The notes beneath the pieces were generated by a model. The model did not search any database and was not told where the DNA came from. It saw nothing but the letters and a program-made list of their open reading frames with translations. Below, one piece after another: positions 28,246 to 38,800 of a stretch of DNA of 64,000 bases (the stretch's first letter is position 1; the number at the start of each line of letters is the position of its first letter). The position numbers and the translations under genes were made by a program. The stretch comes from Fibrobacterota bacterium (GTDB taxonomy: Bacteria > Fibrobacterota > Fibrobacteria > UBA11236): contig JAQBPO010000089.1 of assembly GCA_028287465.1 (NCBI GenBank), positions 20,217-84,216 on the forward strand, read 5' to 3'.

Positions 28246-29748
28246 CTACATGTTCACTTGCAGGCGGAGGATGTAATACCAGGAGTTCTTGTCCAGCATG
28301 GTATCGTACTTATAAGGCGAGAAGTCGAACCGGATGGGACGGGTATGGTCGTTCGCGATCTGGGCGTCGATGGAGAAATACTTTCCGACGGACTTCTTGG
28401 AGGAGACGGACCATTTGAGATCATCGCTGGTATAGGGCTTGGTGATGTCGATGGACTTGGAAGGGCTGTTCATGGCGTCGAAATTCACGATGGGCAGGCC
28501 GTTCTGCAAGGTCTTGTAGTTGATGATGGGATACCGGTTCTTCCAATACTCCACCTCGATGGCCAGGTTGTCCAATAGGCCGAAGGTGGGGATGGTCATG
28601 CCCGCCATCATCGGCATGCGCTCGTTGCGGTTTTCGTAGAAGATGGGATAGTTGGCCCAGCCCAGGACGTCGACTTCGCCGTACAATTTGAGATCGACCT
28701 TGTCGCTGATGAGGGAGCCCAGGTTCAAGGAGGCGCGGCCCATCAGGAGGGTCCCCTTGAAGGTGTAATAATCGCGCTTGAGGCGGCTGGGGGCGCCGGC
28801 GGTGTCGGCGCGGTTGAGGCTGTCGACGAGGTTGCCCTGGCGGATATAGGACGTATCGATCTGGTCCAATTGGTTGGCGCGGGCGGAATCGGCGGCGGTG
28901 GCGGATTTGGAATCCCGCAGGGACTTGGCCTCGCCCGCGAAAAACTTCCCGGCCTGCTTGTAATACAGGTCATCGCCGAAATAGGTGACGCCGTTATAGG
29001 TGAAATAGGAATTGAAATTCCGCTCCGGCGTCGAAAGCGCCGGGCTGTTGGGCAGGATATTGTTGAGGTTGATTCCCGCGCCCAGTTCCAGGAATCCCAG
29101 ACGGACGCTGGTGACGTAGGCCAGGTTCACGTCATTGAGCGGGAAGACCTCGTCGCTCAGGGACACGATCAAATCGTTCTTCCACTTGCCTCCGAAGAGA
29201 TCCTTTTCGACCAGGACGCCCTTGGTGCTGGAGTAGGAGGAGTTGATCAGGTCCCAGCTGCCGTTGATGGTCGTATTGGGATACGGCGTCGACCGGAACA
29301 GGTATTCGCCCAGGTTCCTGGAATCGGGATTGTACTTGTAGGGCATCAATCCGACGGAGACCGCCAGGGAAGGATCGCTCACCTCGCCGAATTTGTAGGT
29401 GGCGGACGCCTGTCCGATGGAGACGGCGGAATTCCGGACCTTGGAATAGTCGAACCCTTTGTTGAAAGGGAAGAACTGGAAGAAGAGGCCTCCCAAGGCC
29501 AGGTTGACGTCCATGCGATCCTCGATGGTCGCCGACTGGGAAATCCACCCGATGGTGCGGTTGATGGTGAAATTCTCGGCGTTGCCGCCGGGCTCGAAGA
29601 AGGTCAGGCCCTTCATCTGCCCGTATTCCACGGCCAGGCCGGCGTGCAAGGGCTTCAGGGCGACGTCCGCGGAAGCCAGGGAAAAGCACAATGCGGCCCC
29701 CAGCAGGATTTTAGGCATGGAGATCGAATGGGGCGAATGGGGGCGCAT
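28246..29748 (-). CDS. Outer-membrane beta-barrel protein of the sugar operon
   Basis: A 500-residue protein; GAGG lies upstream of the ATG at 29748. A signal peptide (MPKILLGAALCFSLASA) starts at an internal Met ten residues in. The remainder alternates short amphipathic strands rich in Tyr, Asn, Gly and Ser and ends in WYYILRLQVNM. A C-terminal strand with alternating hydrophobics is the usual outer-membrane insertion signal. No named family is recognised; it is not SusC-like. Placed between two DUF1080 genes and downstream of a GSDH gene, it could move sugars or anchor the enzymes. Confidence 0.75.
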   Translation of the reverse strand: MRPHSPHSISMPKILLGAALCFSLASADVALKPLHAGLAVEYGQMKGLTFFEPGGNAENFTINRTIGWISQSATIEDRMDVNLALGGLFFQFFPFNKGFDYSKVRNSAVSIGQASATYKFGEVSDPSLAVSVGLMPYKYNPDSRNLGEYLFRSTPYPNTTINGSWDLINSSYSSTKGVLVEKDLFGGKWKNDLIVSLSDEVFPLNDVNLAYVTSVRLGFLELGAGINLNNILPNSPALSTPERNFNSYFTYNGVTYFGDDLYYKQAGKFFAGEAKSLRDSKSATAADSARANQLDQIDTSYIRQGNLVDSLNRADTAGAPSRLKRDYYTFKGTLLMGRASLNLGSLISDKVDLKLYGEVDVLGWANYPIFYENRNERMPMMAGMTIPTFGLLDNLAIEVEYWKNRYPIINYKTLQNGLPIVNFDAMNSPSKSIDITKPYTSDDLKWSVSSKKSVGKYFSIDAQIANDHTRPIRFDFSPYKYDTMLDKNSWYYILRLQVNM

Positions 29749-29813
29749 GGTTCCTCGTTGTGCTGGGTGGATGGGCGGACCCGCCCGGCGTCGGCCGGGG
29801 CGTCGGCCATGAT

Positions 29814-30794
29814 TCAAAAACTATAGACCTTGGTCCTGGAAAGGGCCCCGTGGGAGTCCACGTCCAGGAAATAGATGCCTTTTCCCGGCAGGTCCATCCG
29901 GCCATCCGTAACGGGGCCGATACCCCGGATCTCCTTGGCCACGACTCCGTAGGCGTCGACCAGGCGGACCAGGTACCTTCCGGCGTCCGGGAGGCGGTAC
30001 TGGACCGCCAGGCCGGAAACGGTCACCGAAGGAGCCATGTTCGAAGCGATGCGGTTGAGGCCGGTCGGCAGCTTGCAGCTGCCGTCGTCATTGGTCGCTT
30101 CCGCATTGTAATTGGTGGCCTTGGGATTGGTGCAGCCCGCCACATTCAGCTTCCGGAGCTTGATGCTGTTGTATTCGATCATGTCGAAAGGGGGATGGCT
30201 CTGCAAGGCGAAAATGGTGCCTTCCAGGTTCTCGGCCTTGGTCAGTACGTAATCGAGGCAATGGGCCCCGTTCAGCCAGACGGAAACATTGGCCCCGTTG
30301 ACGCGGGCCGTCGCCGTCGTCCACTCCCCCACCTTCAGGGTACGGCGGCAATTGTCGATATCCTGCCCGTCGAACTGCAGGAAGGCGGCGCATTCCTCGA
30401 ACAGGCGTCCGCTATAGGCCTGGGCCACGTCCAGCTGCACGCCGCATATCTGGTAGCTATCGCCGCAGGTCGGGCCGGTCTTGGTCCGGTCCGCGCATTG
30501 CGAACGAATCTGGATGCCGCCGTTCGCGTTCACGGAGGACAACTTGTAGACGACCTCGATTTCCGCGTCCTTGATGGGCTCTTTCCAGACCAGGAAGGTC
30601 TTCTGGGATCCGCCTTTGGAGGAGAGGATCCCGTTCGTGATGGACCAGGGCGGATTGCCCTGGGAGGCCCAACCGTTGTTCAGGTCCTTCCCGTTGAAGA
30701 GTTCCTTCCAGGGACCGGACGGCTTCGTGACCTGGGACAGCGCCAAGGAGGCGGATGCCAGGATGAATAATGCGGTCGAGATGGATTTGTTCAT
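29814..30794 (-). CDS. DUF1080 protein with calcium-repeat linker and sorting-like domain
   Basis: A 326-residue secreted protein; the ATG at 30794 has AAGGA upstream and opens a signal peptide (ending LALSQ). The DUF1080 domain covers about 25-225 (WKELFNGKDLNNGWASQGNP, TFLVWKEPIKDAEIEVVYKL, GIQIRSQCAD). Next comes CTNPKATNYNAEATNDDGSC, a thrombospondin-3-like calcium-binding motif found in surface proteins. The C-terminal 75 residues fit a type IX secretion sorting domain, with RYLVRLVDAYGVV and GKGIYFLDV strands. It is second in the operon, 50 bases after the GSDH gene. Confidence 0.88.
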   Translation of the reverse strand: MNKSISTALFILASASLALSQVTKPSGPWKELFNGKDLNNGWASQGNPPWSITNGILSSKGGSQKTFLVWKEPIKDAEIEVVYKLSSVNANGGIQIRSQCADRTKTGPTCGDSYQICGVQLDVAQAYSGRLFEECAAFLQFDGQDIDNCRRTLKVGEWTTATARVNGANVSVWLNGAHCLDYVLTKAENLEGTIFALQSHPPFDMIEYNSIKLRKLNVAGCTNPKATNYNAEATNDDGSCKLPTGLNRIASNMAPSVTVSGLAVQYRLPDAGRYLVRLVDAYGVVAKEIRGIGPVTDGRMDLPGKGIYFLDVDSHGALSRTKVYSF

Positions 30795-30844
30795 GGTGTC
30801 CTTGCCTTTCGATGCAGTGGCGCCGTGGTTGTTTCGGAAATCGT

Positions 30845-32593
30845 TCACGGGAGGAACCGGGTGCCGAGGGCGCCCTTCTCCAATCCCGCGGGAAGCCGAA
30901 CCGCCGAACCTTCGAGGGTAGCGGCGGAGCCGGTCTTGCCGGAGGTCGCGGTCCACAGGAGCTTGCCGCCCAGGCTGTAGACTTCCACCCCGGAATAGCC
31001 CTGAGGGATCCGGACCAGGGTCCCGCCCGCCTGGTTGGCGTTGACGATCAGGCCGTTGAAAAGGGCCGGGCGGGCCGCCCCGTTCCGGGCGATCGGGATC
31101 CGGGTGGGAAAGACCGACTCCCGTGCGGCGGGGAGGGGCTTCATCTGGGGATGCGACATGCGGTAGATGTCGTGCCAGGCGAAGGCGCCGTTGGAGCTAG
31201 AGGAAAGCATGGTGATGTACATGTTGCCGAAGGCGTCCTCGGAGAAGGAGGTGATGCCGTTATGCTGCTTGTCGCCGTCGAAGACCAGGCTGTTGGGGAC
31301 CCCTCCCACCTTCACGGGGAGGGCCACGCCCTCCTTGACGGCAATGAAATAGTTGCTCGCCACGTCGGTCACGAAATGGTACCCGTAGAAAGGCGAGGCC
31401 GGGTCCCCGCGGAAGGCCTGGCTCAGGATGATGCAGCTGATCCCCACCCCGGGAAGGGCGGTCTTGCTGCCATGCGTATCCGCGCCGGAATGGTTGAAAT
31501 TCCAGGTGCCGTTTGTGAAATCGGAGCAGGTGTAGGTGCGGCCCTTATAGGTGCGGGAATACGGGTTCATCAAGGTCGCGCCGCTCATGTTGGCCGTATC
31601 CGTTCCGATGCCGGTATAGCCGCCGCCGGTGGGATTGCACGGGCCTTCGATGCCGATGCTGTTGCTGCCGACCGCCGCGCCGTCGCCGCCGTTGCCCCAG
31701 CCGTAGTTCTTGCCGGCCTTGATGATGTTGACCTCTTCCCAGGTTCCCTGCCCCACTTCCGCGCCCCAGATGCTCCCGGTGAGGTAATCGGCGGTGATGG
31801 AGTAGGTATTGCGGAAACCGAAGGCGAAGATTTCCTTTTTCACGGCGGGATTGGCCGCGTTGTAGAAGGGGTTGGTGTCCGGGATGGTGTACATCCGGCC
31901 CCCTTGGGGCTTGGACACGTCGATGCGGAGCACCTTGCGCATGAAAATGGTGCTGTCCCAGCTGTTCTGGCTGTACGCATCGGCGGTGATGTACAGGAGC
32001 TTGTCCTTGCCGAACACCATGTTGCTCGATCCGTAGCCGGTGGAATGGTTGGCCGCGAAAATGGTCGTATCCCGGGTCAGGGCCTTATAGTCGGCGGATA
32101 CCTTCCACCGCTCCACCACCACCAGGCCCTCGGCGCCGGGCCCGTCCGCGGAGGTGGGCTTGATGCCCCCGTGGTAGGAGGAGACGTTGGCGTACTTGTT
32201 GTAGATGATGTAGAAGTAGCGGTTGAAGGCGAAGTCCGGATCGAAGGCGCCGCCCAGGGCCCCTTGCTCCCATCCCTTCATCACCACGTTGTTGAAATCG
32301 GCGACCTGTTTCTTGGTGTAATCCTTGATGGCGCCGGCCGCGTACGCCTTGGTGGTGTCCGGATAGAGCGACCAGATGTATCCCCAATATCCCAGCACCA
32401 GGAAATGCTCGGGCTTGCCCGGGATTTCCCACATGCCGACCACGGACTGCCTGTCCTTGGCGAAGCTGAGACCCGCCTTGCTCGTATCGTAGAAAGGCAC
32501 GACGGTCATGCCGGTGGGAAGCTGGGCCCGCGCGGCAACGGTGAGGCCGAGCATCGCGGCGAGGAAGAGCGGGATTCGGAGCGTCTTTTTCAT
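30845..32593 (-). CDS. PQQ-dependent sugar dehydrogenase, first gene of the 3-keto-type operon
   Basis: A 582-residue secreted protein with a signal peptide ending ARAQ. Propeller motifs are GALGGAFDPDFAFNRYFYII, NMVFGKDKLLYITADAY, MRKVLRIDVSKPQGG, GFRNTYSITADYLTGSIWGA and EVNIIKAGKNYGWG. A segment with several Cys (GPCN, YTCSD, GISCII) is inserted between blades. The C-terminal 65 residues include SGVEVYSLGGKLLWTATSGK, a sorting-like strand pair with a weak end. A TATATTAG box about 58 bases upstream may be the -10 region. It leads GSDH-DUF1080-barrel-DUF1080. Confidence 0.88.
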   Translation of the reverse strand: MKKTLRIPLFLAAMLGLTVAARAQLPTGMTVVPFYDTSKAGLSFAKDRQSVVGMWEIPGKPEHFLVLGYWGYIWSLYPDTTKAYAAGAIKDYTKKQVADFNNVVMKGWEQGALGGAFDPDFAFNRYFYIIYNKYANVSSYHGGIKPTSADGPGAEGLVVVERWKVSADYKALTRDTTIFAANHSTGYGSSNMVFGKDKLLYITADAYSQNSWDSTIFMRKVLRIDVSKPQGGRMYTIPDTNPFYNAANPAVKKEIFAFGFRNTYSITADYLTGSIWGAEVGQGTWEEVNIIKAGKNYGWGNGGDGAAVGSNSIGIEGPCNPTGGGYTGIGTDTANMSGATLMNPYSRTYKGRTYTCSDFTNGTWNFNHSGADTHGSKTALPGVGISCIILSQAFRGDPASPFYGYHFVTDVASNYFIAVKEGVALPVKVGGVPNSLVFDGDKQHNGITSFSEDAFGNMYITMLSSSSNGAFAWHDIYRMSHPQMKPLPAARESVFPTRIPIARNGAARPALFNGLIVNANQAGGTLVRIPQGYSGVEVYSLGGKLLWTATSGKTGSAATLEGSAVRLPAGLEKGALGTRFLP

Positions 32594-32858
32594 GTCGTGT
32601 GGTCCCCTTGGAGAATGCGTCCGGACCGTTGTCCGTCTTTCGGCTGCGTCTAATATAGGCCTGCGTCCAAAGGGCGGTTGGCGGCCCGGGAAATTTCCGT
32701 TGAGGATATCCTATCAACGAATGGAAATGGATCGCGATGAAGCGGGCAGCGCCCCGGAGCCCCCGGAGCGCAGCATGGGCCGGGGCCCATGGGTATCATG
32801 TAAGGTACGTTAGGGCGCGGATCCCCCGCCGGAGCGGCCGCGCGGGGTCGGGGGATGG

Positions 32859-34523
32859 CTAGGGCTTCTGGGTCTCGTAATCGAGCTTGATGCGATCCGG
32901 GGAGAGGGCCCGGTTGCAGAAACGGATTTCGTCCAAGGCCCCGTTGAAGGGGGAGTCGAGCGGATGCGTCGCCAGGGCCTTGCCGATGCGCAAAGCGCCG
33001 CCGTCCAATTTGAGCGCCTGGGTGGGAACGATGTCCGCGGGCGTCCCGTTGACGTAGGTGGTGATGATGCTTTGGGCCGCGTTGTAGACCGTCGCGATAT
33101 GGGTCCACTTCCCCGCCCGCCCGGATAGCTTGAACACGTTCTGCCAGGTGGCCGGATCGAATCCCGTGGATCTATCCGCATCGTACGCGCCGAATTGGGT
33201 CAGCGTATCCGGGCGGATCAGGAAGTGCACGTCCTTCAGGGTGGCGAATTCCCCGAAATCGAGGATGGTCTGGCGCGTGGCCGTCGTGTCGTATTTGATC
33301 CAGAAGGATACCGTGTAGCTGGTATTCCCCGTGAACCCCTTGGGCATGGCGGCGGTCAAAGTGCCCACGGTGGACAATGGCCCGCCCGCGAAAGCCTTGG
33401 CCCCGGCCACGATACCGGGCACCAGGGCGCCGGGATTGATCGAGGCGGCGGTGGCGTGGTTGGCGTTGGGCGTCGCGTCGTGGTATCCGCCCGCGTCGTC
33501 ATTCGCGGCTTCGTCCAGATGGTAGACGGTCGCGAAGCCGGCTTCCGGACCGAAGACGCGGAGACCGGAGGGATCCTCCTCGCCCGGCGCGGTCAGGCCC
33601 CGGCCCCAATGCATGGTGATGTATTGCTTCGAATCGGACCCGGCCACGGTGTCCAGGCGCGTCCAGATTTCCGCTCTTTTGGCGGACGCGTCCCAACGTT
33701 CGATCTGGTAAGGGATGGGCGACCCGTCCGGCTTGGAAAACCGGACGTCCTGGCCATTCGGCCGGGCCTGGCTGAAGTCGAAGTTGGCGGCGTTGAGCCG
33801 CACCAGGAACGGGAAATCCGTCACCGCGCCGGTAACGCCCATGGCTTCCGTGTTCACGGGGATATTGCGCGAGGACGCCCAGGTCTGGAAAGGAGAGGTG
33901 GCCAAGGTGGTTTCCGCATCCACCTCGAAGTCGCGCGCCAAGGTGATGATTTTCCGGTCCGCTTCCGCATCGACCACGAGCAGCAGGCGCGGGAACCTCC
34001 CCACGGGCACGTTCGCGATGCGCACGGAACCGTCCGCGCGCGCGGTCGAATCCACGCGCAGAAGCGCGTTGGTCCCCGGGATATAGACGTATCCCGCTTC
34101 CCCTTCGCCCAGGAAATCCACGATGCGGACCCTTATCGCGCCCGGCATGCCCAAAGTCCCGTCCAAGGTCGCCAGGCCGCCTCCGGTCCGGACCGCCACG
34201 TCCTGCGCCAGGGAAAGGGTCCCGTGCGAGCTGTCCGAGAACTCCAGATTGTAACGTCCCGGGGCCACGTCGGCGAGCTTATAGGTGCCCTTGGAATCCG
34301 TCCTCGTCTCCAAGGGGAATCCGCCGGTATCGTCCGCGGCGGGATTGAAATCCTCGGGCAGGAGGAGCACGCGGGCGCCCGCGATCGGCCGGCCTTCCAC
34401 GTCCTTCACCACGCCCGTAAGGCCGTTCGTGGTTTCCGAACCCGAATTGCCCCCGCCTTCGCACCCGTGGAAGGGGAGCGACAAGGCCAGGATGGCGGAA
34501 AGGAAAAGGATCCGGCGCATCAT
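32859..34523 (-). CDS. Lipoprotein with DUF2341 and LamG domains
   Basis: A 554-residue protein. The start ATG at 34523 overlaps the TGA of the upstream gene (ATGA), so translation is coupled; longer frames run inside that gene. The signal peptide ends in PFHGC (lipobox Cys). Then come a carboxypeptidase-regulatory-like Ig domain (LTGVVKDVEGRPIAGARVLL, about 33-120), a second beta module, DUF2341 (FPFLVRLNAANFDFS, AEIWTRLDTVAG) and a LamG/concanavalin domain (SYTVSFWIKYDTT, KWTHIATVYN, FNGALDEIRFCNRALSPDRI). It probably binds glycans on the cell surface. Similar modular proteins are frequent in Fibrobacter. Confidence 0.85.
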   Translation of the reverse strand: MMRRILFLSAILALSLPFHGCEGGGNSGSETTNGLTGVVKDVEGRPIAGARVLLLPEDFNPAADDTGGFPLETRTDSKGTYKLADVAPGRYNLEFSDSSHGTLSLAQDVAVRTGGGLATLDGTLGMPGAIRVRIVDFLGEGEAGYVYIPGTNALLRVDSTARADGSVRIANVPVGRFPRLLLVVDAEADRKIITLARDFEVDAETTLATSPFQTWASSRNIPVNTEAMGVTGAVTDFPFLVRLNAANFDFSQARPNGQDVRFSKPDGSPIPYQIERWDASAKRAEIWTRLDTVAGSDSKQYITMHWGRGLTAPGEEDPSGLRVFGPEAGFATVYHLDEAANDDAGGYHDATPNANHATAASINPGALVPGIVAGAKAFAGGPLSTVGTLTAAMPKGFTGNTSYTVSFWIKYDTTATRQTILDFGEFATLKDVHFLIRPDTLTQFGAYDADRSTGFDPATWQNVFKLSGRAGKWTHIATVYNAAQSIITTYVNGTPADIVPTQALKLDGGALRIGKALATHPLDSPFNGALDEIRFCNRALSPDRIKLDYETQKP

Positions 34524-35422
34524 GCCTTCCCATCCGCGGCCGGGCCGTCCACGGGTTCGGCCGGCGCCGGAGCGAGGCGCGCCGGTTCCGGAAGGGAGCC
34601 GCCGTTCTCGTCGACGGCGGTCATGGGGAAGACCTGGAAATTGAGCTGGTACACGCAATCGGGTTCGCCGCTGTCCGTCATCATGTGCATGATGGACTGC
34701 CGCAGCTCCTTGATGCGCGCCTTGATCTCCTCCAGGTCGGAAAACTTCATCGCCACCGTGACCGTGGAGATATCGCGGATGCCCTTGGGATCCTTGACGA
34801 GCGATTGCAGGGCCAGCTCGATGCTTTCCTGCTGGTAGTTCCGGATGGCGGTGGATTGCCACTTCTCGCCCGTGGTGATGGGCGGTCCGAGCACTTCGTA
34901 CTTGCCGTCGGAATTGCGGCTGATGATCCCGGTCTTCTCCAAGAGGCCCACGGATTCCCGCGCCTCCTCGACGCTGATGGCGGGGTGCACGCGCGCGGCA
35001 AGGGCCTTGTAGTCGTCCTGGAAATCCCAGAAGGTCAAGAGGGCGCGGATGGCCCCATGGTACCACTTCTTGTAGTAATCGTACTGGTTGGGCTCCAGCG
35101 GCCGCGACTCCATGCCGCGCAAGGCGATGAGCTTGTCGAAACGTATTTTGATGTCGTCCGGGGTCTTGGCCCGCCCGTAATGGACCAGGGCCTCGAAGTA
35201 TTCCGCCTCCTTCTCGGCCAGCTTGCACAGCTTGGCGACGGGAGCGATGGCGCGTTCGGGAAGCAGGATCTTGCCTTGCATGACCTTGACCAGGAAGCCC
35301 GGGTCCATGCCCAGGACCTTGCCCATGAAGCGGTAGGAGAAAAAGGAGTTCTGCTTTTTCCGCGCTTCGTAATAGTCCTTCATGAAGGACTGGTAATTCA
35401 GGTAGTCGAAGATATTCAGCAT
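34520..35422 (-). CDS. TIGR02147/DUF4423 family protein, putative regulator
   Basis: A 300-residue cytoplasmic protein that opens with MLNIFDYLNYQSFMKDYYEA, the family start. An HTH-like stretch (SYRFMGKVLGMDPGFLVKVM) follows, then the DUF4423 helical domain and a winged-helix-like segment (VEEARESVGLLEKTGIISRN). The family was defined as a large paralogous group in Fibrobacter succinogenes and is thought to be regulatory. The last 40 residues are a Pro/Ala-rich tail. Its stop overlaps the start of the DUF2341/LamG lipoprotein, so the pair are cotranslated and should be functionally linked. A TATATATTAG box about 125 bases upstream may be the promoter. Confidence 0.85.
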   Translation of the reverse strand: MLNIFDYLNYQSFMKDYYEARKKQNSFFSYRFMGKVLGMDPGFLVKVMQGKILLPERAIAPVAKLCKLAEKEAEYFEALVHYGRAKTPDDIKIRFDKLIALRGMESRPLEPNQYDYYKKWYHGAIRALLTFWDFQDDYKALAARVHPAISVEEARESVGLLEKTGIISRNSDGKYEVLGPPITTGEKWQSTAIRNYQQESIELALQSLVKDPKGIRDISTVTVAMKFSDLEEIKARIKELRQSIMHMMTDSGEPDCVYQLNFQVFPMTAVDENGGSLPEPARLAPAPAEPVDGPAADGKA

Positions 35423-35815
35423 TTGGCCTTCACCCGACGACCGGTTCCGCCCATGCGAGGCATCCCCATCCGAACCACTCCCACGGTTCGGCTCGTCTTC
35501 ATCGAAACCCGGCTCCCCTTGGATCCATGTCCGCGACGCTGGACTAATATATAGGTCGGCCCCCTTGGACCGGCTGGCGCCTTGGGCAAAATCCGTTGTT
35601 TATGACCTGTCAACGCGTTGATTTTAAGCCCTGGCCGGCCATTTTACCGTGAATTTGCGGTTTTTGGGCTCCTATTTGTCAACACTCCTCATGGAAAAGC
35701 CCGGATTGCACCATCGGCCTCAGGTCCAGCCCTGACGAGGGAATCGGGCCCGGCGTTGGAATGGGAGAAGGAGGGGAGGCCAGGGGTCCGGCCGGAGGAA
35801 GGAAATCGGGCTGGA
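35423..35815. other. 393-base intergenic region upstream of the TIGR02147 gene
   Basis: No gene is seen. On the minus strand there are two perfect TTGACA hexamers (near 35680 and 35610), neither with a good -10 at 16-18 bases, and a TATATATTAG box near 35550. GTCCAGCCC at 35724-35732 is inverted as GGGCTGGAC at 35808-35816, next to the sprA stop, and may form a long-loop hairpin at the sprA 3' end. Confidence 0.45.
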
Positions 35816-38800
35816 CTAGAAACGCATGGTGAACTCGCCATGGACGGCCAACTCATGGGTCGACTCCTCCTTCGGCGTATGCCATAGCTTGTCGTACTTG
35901 TACTGGGTATAGAACATCGCATCCACGTTGTTGGTGAAGTTGTAGGATACCTCCGGCCGCGTCGTCAGGGTGAGGATGTTCTGATCCTTCCTCGGATCCC
36001 CCCCAGGCAAGGTCCGCTCCGAGAACATGTAATTGGCGCTTCCCGTGACCTTAAGGCGAAGGTTGTTCTCCAGCTTCACGTAATAACGCCAGAACTGAAG
36101 GCCTTTCTGGGTCTCCACATCGTAGGAGATGGTGGCGTCTCCGCCCAGATTGAAGGCGTCGCGCTTGGTCTTCTTGTCCCCGGTGCGGAGGTAGGGGATC
36201 AGGCTCGTGTCCCGGTAGAAACGGTAAGGCAGCTTTTCCAGGCCCGGGGTCTTTTCGAAGTCCACGGCCTTTTCCAGGCCCGTCTTGAAACTGAGTTCCC
36301 CGCGTACGTCCTTGTTGGTGGTCGCGGCCAGGCGGACGAGGGGATCGAACCGGTAGGAAATCTTGTCCGTTTCCGGCGCCGAAGAGAAGAGGGCATGCTT
36401 ATCCTCCTTGCGCAGGTTGAAGGTCGTCGTCGAGGTCATCGATCGGAACGTCTTGCGCAGGAAGGGGATCTTGTTGGCGAAATCGTTGAAGGTCCCCGTC
36501 AGGGTCACGTCCGGCCACACCACGGAGGTGTCGCTCGGAGTGAGGGCGCGGAACAGGGTGTATTCCTTCGTGTATTTGACGTTCAAGGACATGCCAAGAT
36601 CGAGCCAGGGGACGGTCATGCCCGTTCCCGCGTCCCAGCTGCGGCTCACCCCGTGGCTGAAGCGGGAATTGGTATTGAGGTTCGGATCGGGGGCCATCAG
36701 GTAATCCATCCAATATGGATTGGGTTCCCCATCGACCAGGGTCCTGAGGAATTGCCCCAGGTCATCATAGACCCAGCCCAGCTGGTAGGCATAATAGGTG
36801 GCCCAATCGTTTTGCCGGTCCAGGTAGTCGTAGGTGAATTCCTCATTGTTGTATTTGTGGCCGACCGAGTAGCTGACGTCGATGTTCCGCAGGCGCCAAT
36901 CCTCCATGCGCTTCCGGAAGCTCCCCAGCAGGCCCTTGCCGTCCCCGGTCGGGCCGATGAGAGCCGGCAGGCTCAACGAGCCGTTGAGCTTGATGTCGTG
37001 GTCGGCGTTCGCCTCGAAATGCTCAGGGCTGGTATTGCCGGTGCTATAGCGATCGCGCACCGAATCGGCCCGGTTCTGGTGGAAGCCCGAATTGAAGTTC
37101 GCGCCCATGGTGAGCCAGGAGAAGATGTTCGGGTTCACGTCGGTATGGAAGCTCTGGGTCCGGTTACGCTCCCGGTTCAGGATGGTGAACTCCTCCCCAT
37201 GGTGGCCCGGGTACCTGTCGCTGCCGTCCCAATCGAATACGATCGCATTCGCGAACAACCCGTTGTCGATCGCGTCGTCCTCCTGCCCGAAAAAGGACTT
37301 GTCGAAGCTTCCGTGCTCATTGTCGAAGTCCCGGTCCACGGCGAGTCGGTAGCCGAAATTGAAAAATGTCAGCAGGCGCCATTCCATGTCCACGCCATGC
37401 GTCAACTCCACCGCGTAGGTGGGAGCGATCGCCAGGGGCCTATCGAGCTCGTTGCGCGGCTTGTTGACGGTCTCGGTGCGGACGAAGGAAAGATCCGCCA
37501 CGGTGAGGTTGAGCTTGTCGGGATACGGGGTCAAGTCCACGCCGGAAAGGAAGGCGGGCATGAACTTCCATTTGTCCGAGAAGCCCAGGGGCTTGTAGGA
37601 TTTGTTCTCGAAGGGCGAAAGGCTGTAATGGAGCCTGGTATTGTAGGTGCGGGAACGGTTGGCGGCGTAGAACTCCTCTTTCTTGGACGACGCGTAGAAA
37701 TATTCCAGATCGGGCCGCTCGAACACGATCTGGTTCATGCGGTTGGAGGATCGGTGCTCCTTCTTGTAGGAGGTGGAGAATTTCTCCTCGAACACCGTCG
37801 TCTGGTACACGCGGGAATACTGCCGGTCCACGTCGGCAAGGCTGTCGTCCCGGCCCTGGACGGTGAGGTGATCGTCGGCGATGTCCCGCACGATGTCCAT
37901 GAAATCGGTGCCGCCCAGGGTCAGATCCGAGGACGGCTTGGTGAACGGCCGCGAAATGGCGCCGTGGTACTGCATGGAGAGGGGAAGGCTCACGCCCCAT
38001 TGATCCGGGAAAAGCTTGTTCGCGTAAAGGCTCAGGGTGGTGTTGTAATCCACGGTCGACTGGGAATTGGCCGGCGTGGTCTTGGTCTCGCTCATGGTGG
38101 TGAAGCCGCCGTTGCGGTAGGTCAGGTTCCCGGACACGCCGATGAAATCGGAAAAGTCCAATTGCAGCTGGGTGCGCATGCTGCTGCCCAGGGAATGATC
38201 CACCCCTTCCAGGCGCAAGTCGTTGACCCAGATTTCTCCGGACTGGGAGGCCCCTGCCCCGGAATCGACGTAGATGACCAGGCGCATCCAATCCACGCGG
38301 GACAGGGATGGATTGCCCACCACCGAAAGGGTCAGGGAGGAATCCTTGCGGCCGGAATGCCAGGCTTGCCTGGAAACGGGACGCCCATTGAAGGCCCGGT
38401 ACGCGGCGTCGTTCTTCAGGCTGGTCAGATCCGACATGCGGATATCGAATGAGTTCCTCTCCCAGAGCGCGAGGTGCTTGGGATCGTAGGAGCCCGCGGT
38501 ATCCATGTGGATGCGGATCTCGTAATAATCCTTGGAGTCGCGATTGCCTTGATCCTTGCCCAGGCGCAACCCTAGGCTGACACGATTGGAATTCATGAAT
38601 TTGCCATCCTGGCCGAAGATCACGGACTCGGAATCCGGGTGGATCTCCATGCGGATCCTGTCGTACAAGGTCAGATCCTTCGGGTCGCTGCCGAGCAGAC
38701 GCGTCGCGCCCGCCACCTCGCCGCGATGCAGGTTCGCGTAACGCAGCACAAGGGACCGCTCGGGAAGGGGTTCGTCGGTCCGGGTATCCCTTTCGATCTT

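Noticed and set aside
34524..35228. Long N-terminal extension of the DUF2341/LamG protein
   Set aside because: It lies inside the TIGR02147 gene in another frame; the ATGA overlap and lipobox mark the real start.
35600..35690. Promoters from two TTGACA hexamers
   Set aside because: Neither has a recognisable -10 box at 16-18 bases.
36395..38452. 685-codon open frame opposite sprA
   Set aside because: It mirrors the SprA frame, is rich in Gly, Val, Arg and His without motifs, and has no ribosome site.
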